Part shown: positions 1 to 6,094 of the stretch, piece after piece | Layout of the letters: every line of letters begins with the position of its first letter | Position numbering within the stretch: the stretch's first letter is position 1 | Assembly: GCA_013811805.1 (NCBI GenBank) | Contig: JACCUM010000200.1 | Location: 1 to 6,094, forward strand | Direction: 5' to 3' | Source of the DNA: Geodermatophilaceae bacterium | GTDB lineage: Bacteria > Actinomycetota > Actinomycetes > Mycobacteriales > Geodermatophilaceae | Length of the DNA: 6,094 bases | The notes under the pieces: model-generated | Database searches by the model: none | What the model was told of the DNA's origin: nothing | Seen by the model: only the letters and a program-made list of their open reading frames with translations | Translations under genes and position numbers: made by a program

Positions 1-901
1 GCCCGTATCCGCCGGCCGAAGGAGAGCGGACGAACCGCGGCGCGTTGAGATCGGACTCGGCGATCAGCCACAGCGGCACACCGCGCGTCTGCGACAGCTC
101 TGCCACCGCTGTGCTCACCTGCTCCAAGATGTGCAACGCCGACTCGTCGACGATCGCGTGAACGGCATCCAGCCGCAGCCCGTCCACGTGATAGTCGCGC
201 AGCCACATCAACGCGTTGTCGACGATGAACGCGCGCACCTCGTCACTGCCGGGACCGTCGACATTGACGCCCTGCCCCCAGTTGGTGTGGTGCCGGTCGT
301 CGAAGTACGGGCCGAAATCCGCCAGGAAGTTGCCCGTCGGACCGAGGTGGTTGTAGACGACGTCGAGAACGATCCCCAATCCTTTTGCGTGGCTGGCATC
401 CACCAGCTCCTTGAGCCCGTCGGGACCGCCGTACGCCGAATGCGGCGCCCACAGATCGACGCAGTCATACCCCCAGCCCCGCGCACCGGAGAACTCCACC
501 AGCGGCATCAGCTCGATCGCATCCACACCGAGCTCGACCAGGTGATCCAGCCGCTCGATGACACCAGAAAAGGTTCCCGCCGCGGAGAAGGTTCCGACGT
601 GCAGTTCGTAGAGCACCGAGCGGGACAGCTCGATCCCGCCCCAGGCGGCATCGCTCCAGCGGAAGGACCCGTGGTCGACCCACCGCGACGGCCCGTCGAC
701 TCCGGCCGGTTGGTGCGCCGACCGCGGATCGGGCCGCGGCGGTCCGCCGTCGATCGCCAGCGCGTAGTCCACGCCGGGAACGAGAGCCGGTACGTCAGCC
801 GACCAACGGCCGCGTTCCCGGCGTAGGAGGGCAATCCGCTCGCTGCCGACCAGAATCTCGACAGACCCTTGGGCACGCGGAGCCCACACCGAGAACTGCA
901 C
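1..901 (-). CDS. treZ: Maltooligosyltrehalose trehalohydrolase TreZ (3' part missing, cut by the window edge)
   Basis: TreZ (GH13 family, cytoplasmic) hydrolyses the alpha-1,4 bond next to the terminal trehalosyl unit made by TreY, releasing trehalose. I translated the frame by hand: 300 codons are open from a GTG at 901 to position 1. The N-terminus (residues 2-10, QFSVWAPRA) is the usual start of the TreZ N-terminal beta domain. The barrel begins near residue 97 (VLYELHVGTF). Conserved region I is LDVVYNHLGP (179-188). Region II is DGLRLDAVHAI (240-250), with the predicted nucleophile D245. Region III is LIAESDLN (279-286), with the predicted acid/base E282. Full-length family members have roughly 570-600 residues, so about half is missing, including the third catalytic Asp. 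The start at 901 was chosen for homology and for a GGGGAG ribosome site 10 nt upstream. An in-frame GTG at 919 overlaps the treY stop and has a poorer ribosome site. The gene lies 17 nt after treY, so it is very probably cotranscribed. Confidence 0.95.
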   Translation of the reverse strand, partial: MQFSVWAPRAQGSVEILVGSERIALLRRERGRWSADVPALVPGVDYALAIDGGPPRPDPRSAHQPAGVDGPSRWVDHGSFRWSDAAWGGIELSRSVLYELHVGTFSAAGTFSGVIERLDHLVELGVDAIELMPLVEFSGARGWGYDCVDLWAPHSAYGGPDGLKELVDASHAKGLGIVLDVVYNHLGPTGNFLADFGPYFDDRHHTNWGQGVNVDGPGSDEVRAFIVDNALMWLRDYHVDGLRLDAVHAIVDESALHILEQVSTAVAELSQTRGVPLWLIAESDLNAPRFVRSPSAGGYG

Positions 902-911
902 GTGAGCCGGT

Positions 912-917
912 CTCCCC
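912..917 (-). promoter_or_regulatory. Ribosome binding site of treZ
   Basis: GGGGAG on the minus strand lies in the treY-treZ gap, 10 nt before the GTG at 901. It decides against the upstream in-frame GTG at 919, because this motif falls downstream of that codon. Confidence 0.6.
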
Positions 918-918
918 A

Positions 919-3699
919 CTACCTGGTGGTTTTGACGGAAACCGCCACGGAAGGTGCTGGCTCGGCCGTGCGTTCGAGCAGGGCGACCGGGAAGGCGGCC
1001 AGCACGTCGGCGACCAGGACATCGCCGCCCTGCCAGCAAGCGCCGGTCAACAGATCGGTCCAGGAACCGGCCGGCAAGGCGAACGCCGTGTCCCCCCAAA
1101 CCCGGCTTTGCCTACCGAGTGCCGAAACCCGCCGGGGGTCCGCGCTGCGTGTCGGCGCCTCCGGTAGGCAAAGGTGCAGCCCGAGGACGAGCCGGGGCAC
1201 GACCACCGCGATCGAGCCACCCCGGGTGAAACCGACACCGTGATCGGCGGCCGCGCCGGAGAAGACGAGCGGTGCATAAGCGCCCGCGGCCCCGGCGCCG
1301 AACAGCTCGGGACGCCGGCGCCGCAGATGCAATGCCTCACGTACGACCCGCAGCTTCGGCATGCCCTCGTCCGAGCGTGCCAGCAGCTCCAGCGGTGTCA
1401 GCCCGCCGACCTCTGACAACAGTGCGCGTCGAAGCTCGAAGTCCACCGGCCGCCGGTTGTCCGGATCGACCAGGCTCAGATCCCACAGTTCGGTGCCCTG
1501 ATAGGTGTCGGGCACGCCCGGCACGGTGAGCTGCACCAGGGCTTGGGACAGCGCGTTCACCCGGCCCGGCTCCACCAACGCAGCCACGAAGCCCTCGATG
1601 GCAGCAACCAGATCCGCATCGTCGAGCACGCCGGCCACGTAGGCGTCCCTAGCGTCGTCGTACACCTGATTCGGCTCGGTCCAGGTGGTGTGCAGCTTGG
1701 CTTCTTTGGTTGCCTTGGCGAGGTACTCCGTCGCCCGCGACACCGACAGCGGCCACGCCCCGACCAACGACTGCAGAAGCAGGTGCTGGGTGTGCCGATC
1801 CGGATCGCCGCCCGGCCAGTGCACCGCCGAGTCACTCATCCAGTGCGCGCACGCCGCCGCCCACTCCTGCGGGATCTCGGAGAGCAGGGCCAGTCGCGCC
1901 CGAACATCGGCCGAGCGCTTGGTGTCGTGTGTCGACAGGGTCGTCATGGTGTCCGGCCAGCGACTGTGCGCATCGGCATTCGCGTCGTGAAACTCAGCGA
2001 CGCTCGTCCCGAACCGCCCAGGGTCACCACCGACCTCGTTCAATGCGAGCAGTCGCGTGTACCGGTAGAACGTCGTGTCCTCGACACCCTTGGCCATCGC
2101 CGGACCGGTCAACTGCTGGAAACGCATCACCCATTCCTGCTCAGCCGCAGTCGAACCCGGCAATCTCAGCAGCAGGAGGTCAGCGAAGAAGCCGAGCAGG
2201 TCGGGATCGATGTCCGGCCGCTGCTCGCCGACCGTCGCGCACGCCGCTTCGACGTAGCGAATGTCCGATGGACGGACAACGCCGGCCTCGGCCTGGACGT
2301 AGGTCCGATACACCGAGAAGGCAGCCAGCAACTCCTCAAGCGCATCGTGCAACTCGTGGCGGGTGCGGTCGCGCTGATACCGACGCCCCTCGCACACGGA
2401 GGCGAGCAGGTCGGAAAGCCGGTTGACGTCAGCAGCCAGGAGTTCACGTACCGCCCACTGCTTGGCTTCGCGCTGCACGGTCACGAAGTCGGTTGCGGCA
2501 CCGGTGAGTTCGCCGTACGACGAGGTCAGCGACGCCTCACCGGCCGGGTCGATGAACAGCCCGCCGATGGCGGCGAGTCGGTCGTACCCGGACGTGCCGG
2601 CCACCGGCCACGACTCAGGCAGGTCCTCGCCGTGTTCGAGGATCTTCTCCATGACCGTCCATGCCCCGCCGGTCGCCTCGGCCAGCCGCCGCGCGTAACC
2701 CTCCGGATCGCGAAGTCCGTCGGGATGATCCACGCGAAGCCCGTCCACGACACCATCGCGTACCCAGGCAAGGATCTGCGCATGAGTGTCGTCGAACACC
2801 TCCGGGTCCTCGACGCGCACTCCGACCAGCGTGTCGATGTCAAAGAACCGTCGGTAGTCCAGATCGCGCCCAGCGGTGCGCCAGAAAGCGATTCGGTGAT
2901 TCTGGATCTCGAGGAAGGCGTCCAGGGCGTCGATGTCCGCGTTGAGTTCGGACAGGGACTTGTCGACCGCGTCCCCGAGCGCCGGACGTTCGGTGAGCAG
3001 GCGGCGGAGTTGCTCGCGAAGGACGCCGGCATCGCGACTGCGCTCGGCCATGCTGTCCGGGTCGGTACGGGTGGCCGCCGGCAACCGTCGATATGCCGTA
3101 CCGATGAAGGCGAGGTCGTCGTCACCGGTGGCCGCGGCTGCCGGAGCCAGAATCGCCTCCAATGTCCGCGGTGAGACCGGGAGCCGGTGGTCGAAGTACC
3201 GGATCGAGAACACCGGCCCGTCGCGTACGACGGTGATCTCGCCGCGGTCGAGAACCCTGCCGTAGTGGTCACCCAGGATCGGCATCAAGAGGGTGTTGCG
3301 CAGCTTGGCCTCCGGCGGGTCCCAGGTGACGTCGAAGTGGCTGGCCCAGAACGAGGATGGACCGTTCTCAAGAACGTCCCACCACCAGCGATTCTCGGGG
3401 CCGGTGATCGCCATGTGGTTGGGGACTATGTCCAGCACCTGCTGGAGACCAGCCGCCTGCACCGCGGCGGATAGCCGGTTGTACCCGGAACCCCCACCCA
3501 GCTCCGCACTCGGTCGCGACGGATCGACGACGTCGTACCCGTGGGAGGAGCCACTGGCTGCTTGCAGGATCGGCGAGAGATACACGTGTGAGACACCGAG
3601 TTCGGCAAGGTAGTCGACGATGGCGGCCGCCTTGTCGAAGTCGAAGTCGAAGTCCGGGTTCAGTTGCAGCCGGTAGGTCGACAGCGGTGCTCGGGGCAT
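919..3699 (-). CDS. treY: Maltooligosyltrehalose synthase (long form, with an in-frame palindromic insertion)
   Basis: TreY (GH13, cytoplasmic) rearranges the reducing-end alpha-1,4 bond of a maltodextrin into an alpha,alpha-1,1 bond. The 926-residue product opens with STYRLQL (7-13), typical of TreY. It then shows GVSHVYLSPI (35-44), LDIVPNHMA (89-97), DGLRVDHPDGL (319-329, predicted nucleophile D324), VMEKIL (349-354, acid/base E351), MTTLSTHDTKRSADVRAR (585-602, third carboxylate D592) and VPGVPDTYQGTELWD (726-740). Mycobacterial TreY has about 770 residues. Part of the excess is a segment around residues 145-280, between the LMPILGDHYG stretch and YRRFF. Another part is an insertion at about 843-865 encoded by a palindromic DNA element, just before the conserved WGDTAFALPAGSWTDLLTG (868-886). 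The ATG at 3699 has a GGCGAGG ribosome site 8 nt upstream and follows the treX stop by 15 nt. The stop is TAG at 919-921. The frame is intact throughout, and I see no missing active-site residue. Confidence 0.97.
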   Translation of the reverse strand: MPRAPLSTYRLQLNPDFDFDFDKAAAIVDYLAELGVSHVYLSPILQAASGSSHGYDVVDPSRPSAELGGGSGYNRLSAAVQAAGLQQVLDIVPNHMAITGPENRWWWDVLENGPSSFWASHFDVTWDPPEAKLRNTLLMPILGDHYGRVLDRGEITVVRDGPVFSIRYFDHRLPVSPRTLEAILAPAAAATGDDDLAFIGTAYRRLPAATRTDPDSMAERSRDAGVLREQLRRLLTERPALGDAVDKSLSELNADIDALDAFLEIQNHRIAFWRTAGRDLDYRRFFDIDTLVGVRVEDPEVFDDTHAQILAWVRDGVVDGLRVDHPDGLRDPEGYARRLAEATGGAWTVMEKILEHGEDLPESWPVAGTSGYDRLAAIGGLFIDPAGEASLTSSYGELTGAATDFVTVQREAKQWAVRELLAADVNRLSDLLASVCEGRRYQRDRTRHELHDALEELLAAFSVYRTYVQAEAGVVRPSDIRYVEAACATVGEQRPDIDPDLLGFFADLLLLRLPGSTAAEQEWVMRFQQLTGPAMAKGVEDTTFYRYTRLLALNEVGGDPGRFGTSVAEFHDANADAHSRWPDTMTTLSTHDTKRSADVRARLALLSEIPQEWAAACAHWMSDSAVHWPGGDPDRHTQHLLLQSLVGAWPLSVSRATEYLAKATKEAKLHTTWTEPNQVYDDARDAYVAGVLDDADLVAAIEGFVAALVEPGRVNALSQALVQLTVPGVPDTYQGTELWDLSLVDPDNRRPVDFELRRALLSEVGGLTPLELLARSDEGMPKLRVVREALHLRRRRPELFGAGAAGAYAPLVFSGAAADHGVGFTRGGSIAVVVPRLVLGLHLCLPEAPTRSADPRRVSALGRQSRVWGDTAFALPAGSWTDLLTGACWQGGDVLVADVLAAFPVALLERTAEPAPSVAVSVKTTR
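1106..1173. repeat. 68-bp palindromic element inside treY
   Basis: The ends are perfect 12-bp inverted repeats: CTTTGCCTACCG at 1106-1117 and CGGTAGGCAAAG at 1162-1173. Just inside them the arms continue to pair imperfectly (AGTGCCGA near 1118-1125 against TCGGCGCC near 1152-1159), so the whole unit can fold as one long hairpin. On the minus strand it encodes TreY residues 843-865, which include LCLP at one end and GRQ at the other. It uses codons rare in the surrounding gene (CTT, CTA, GGT, AGG, CAA). The plus strand of the unit is also open in one frame and again begins LCLP and ends GRQ. No clear target-site duplication is visible. It resembles a miniature palindromic or REP/MITE-like repeat, but other genome copies would be needed to prove mobility. 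Confidence 0.7.
3634..3654 (-). repeat. Hexanucleotide tandem repeat at the treY N-terminus
   Basis: On the coding strand, GACTTC is repeated three times and followed by GAC, giving residues 16-22 as alternating Asp and Phe (DFDFDFD). Relatives usually have a shorter phenylalanine/acidic stretch here, so a slippage expansion by one or two units is plausible. It keeps the frame and lies just before the first barrel helix. Confidence 0.6.
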
Positions 3700-3707
3700 C
3701 GGGGCGG

Positions 3708-3714
3708 CCTCGCC
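3708..3714 (-). promoter_or_regulatory. Ribosome binding site of treY
   Basis: GGCGAGG on the minus strand immediately follows the treX TGA (3717-3715) and ends 8 nt before the treY ATG. It supports both the start at 3699 and translation from a shared treX-treY message. Confidence 0.6.
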
Positions 3715-5832
<2,118 letters not shown>

Positions 5833-5841
5833 GTACGGGTA

Positions 5842-5849
5842 CTCCCACC
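5842..5849 (-). promoter_or_regulatory. Ribosome binding site of treX
   Basis: GGTGGGAG on the minus strand lies 9 nt before the GTG at 5832. It is the best Shine-Dalgarno match near any in-frame start. The ATG codons at 5871 and 5922 have none comparable. Confidence 0.6.
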
Positions 5850-5872
5850 GATTCGGCCGCTGACGAGCCATC

Positions 5873-5878
5873 AGATTA
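5873..5878 (-). promoter_or_regulatory. Possible -10 hexamer for the treXYZ operon
   Basis: TAATCT on the minus strand fits the actinobacterial TANNNT pattern and would place transcription start about 30-35 nt before the GTG at 5832. There is no -35 match at 16-18 nt spacing, so this is weak. If used, it rules out the longer reading from 5922. Confidence 0.2.
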
Positions 5879-5944
5879 GAGAGCGACCGAGCCGGGCTGC
5901 GGGGTGGGCAGCCGCTTGGCATTGTGCACTCAGGTGCCCGCCCC

Positions 5945-5997
5945 AGTGGTCAGTAAATGCTGGCGAAGTCGGCGATCTCTTGTAGTTACCGACCACT
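5945..5997. repeat. Spaced 12-bp inverted repeat upstream of treX
   Basis: AGTGGTCAGTAA (5945-5956) and TTACCGACCACT (5986-5997) are inverted copies matching at 11 of 12 positions, separated by 29 bp. Their starts are 41 bp apart, close to four helical turns, so two regulator dimers or a looped complex could bind the same DNA face. They could equally be the ends of a tiny repeat element. Function is inferred from position only. Confidence 0.4.
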
Positions 5998-6005
5998 TGG
6001 GCTTC

Positions 6006-6033
6006 TCCACAACCAGAGTCCGTCGTCCACAAC
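6006..6033 (+). repeat. Direct repeat TCCACAAC, two copies 20 bp apart
   Basis: TCCACAAC occurs at 6006-6013 and 6026-6033, a spacing of about two helical turns. The second copy in context, TCGTCCACA, is one base from the actinobacterial DnaA box TTGTCCACA; the first is a poorer match. With only two weak boxes and no AT-rich tract, this is not evidence for an origin. Confidence 0.35.
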
Positions 6034-6043
6034 TGGGCAGTTG
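6030..6043. repeat. Perfect 6-2-6 palindrome (CAACTG GG CAGTTG)
   Basis: A perfect 14-bp dyad overlaps the second TCCACAAC copy, about 200 bp before treX. Its size suits a dimeric regulator's operator, for treX or for an unseen neighbouring gene. Chance occurrence is not excluded. Confidence 0.3.
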
Positions 6044-6094
6044 GCCGGTTCGGACCCAGCCGCGTGGCTCCATCGTTGTCCCGGTGACCGTGGT

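Larger units (their letters stand above)
5833..6094. other. Non-coding leader upstream of treX
   Basis: I recognise no gene in this stretch. On the minus strand one frame is open from the window edge to a TGA overlapping the ATG at 5871, and another to a TGA near 5932. Neither gives a recognisable protein, and both lack the strong third-position GC of the neighbouring genes. The stretch holds the symmetric elements listed separately. It also holds a small hairpin (GGCTGC 5895-5900 with GCAGCC 5908-5913, 7-nt loop) lying just upstream of a TAATCT hexamer. The operon promoter is expected here. Whether the next gene is divergent or parallel cannot be seen. Confidence 0.5.

Noticed and set aside
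131..826. Plus-strand open frame (231 codons) near the left edge
   Set aside because: It lies opposite treZ, whose GTG-started, edge-truncated frame carries clear GH13 motifs.
1106..1173. Palindrome read as a Rho-independent terminator
   Set aside because: It lies inside the treY frame with conserved TreY sequence continuing downstream, and no T-tract follows on either strand.
919..1240. Frameshift near the treY C-terminus to explain the unusual residues
   Set aside because: The conserved WGDTAFALPAGSWTDLLTG and AAFPVALLER stretches resume in the same frame after the odd segment, so this is an in-frame insertion, not a frameshift.
1543..3174. Long plus-strand open frame (543 codons) opposite treY
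   Set aside because: It is a GC-rich antisense shadow. The product is repetitive in Arg, Val and Gly with no recognisable domain, while the opposite strand encodes TreY with all its conserved motifs.
6006..6033. DnaA boxes marking a replication origin
   Set aside because: Only two imperfect matches, with no AT-rich unwinding region and no dnaA, dnaN or rep gene nearby.
5870..6092. Minus-strand open stretch from the window edge, ending in a TGA that overlaps the ATG at 5871, as the end of an upstream operon gene
   Set aside because: The translated residues form no recognisable sequence and third-position GC is mediocre compared with treX, treY and treZ. The stop-ATG overlap looks coincidental.

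Overview
The window is a GC-rich chromosomal segment, most likely from an actinobacterium. Base composition, GTG starts and the gene order treX-treY-treZ, which is the order in mycobacteria, all point that way. I cannot name a genus from the sequence. All recognisable genes lie on the minus strand and form one tightly packed operon, read from high to low coordinates.

Layout: positions 5833-6094 are a non-coding leader with several small symmetric elements and a weak promoter-like hexamer. Next comes treX (also called glgX; 5832-3715, 705 aa, GTG start), a glycogen/maltodextrin debranching enzyme. After a 15-nt gap comes treY (3699-919, 926 aa), maltooligosyltrehalose synthase. After a further 17-nt gap comes treZ (start 901), maltooligosyltrehalose trehalohydrolase. 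treZ runs off the left edge of the window with 300 codons visible.

Together the three enzymes are the TreX/TreY/TreZ route from glycogen to trehalose. TreX cuts alpha-1,6 branches to release linear maltodextrins. TreY isomerises the reducing-end alpha-1,4 bond to an alpha,alpha-1,1 bond. TreZ then hydrolyses off free trehalose. The expected GH13 catalytic residues are visible in all three, except for the third carboxylate of TreZ, which should lie beyond the window edge.

The most unusual signal is a 68-bp element (1106-1173) with perfect 12-bp inverted-repeat ends, sitting in frame inside the 3' part of treY. It encodes about 23-24 residues with no counterpart in the family as I remember it, and uses AT-ending and rare codons unlike the rest of the gene. 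It looks like a small palindromic mobile repeat that has added a peptide to a conserved enzyme. Secondary points are the long form of TreY (an extra segment around residues 145-280) and the symmetric elements upstream of treX. I found no RNA gene, CRISPR array, transposase gene or other undescribed gene system.
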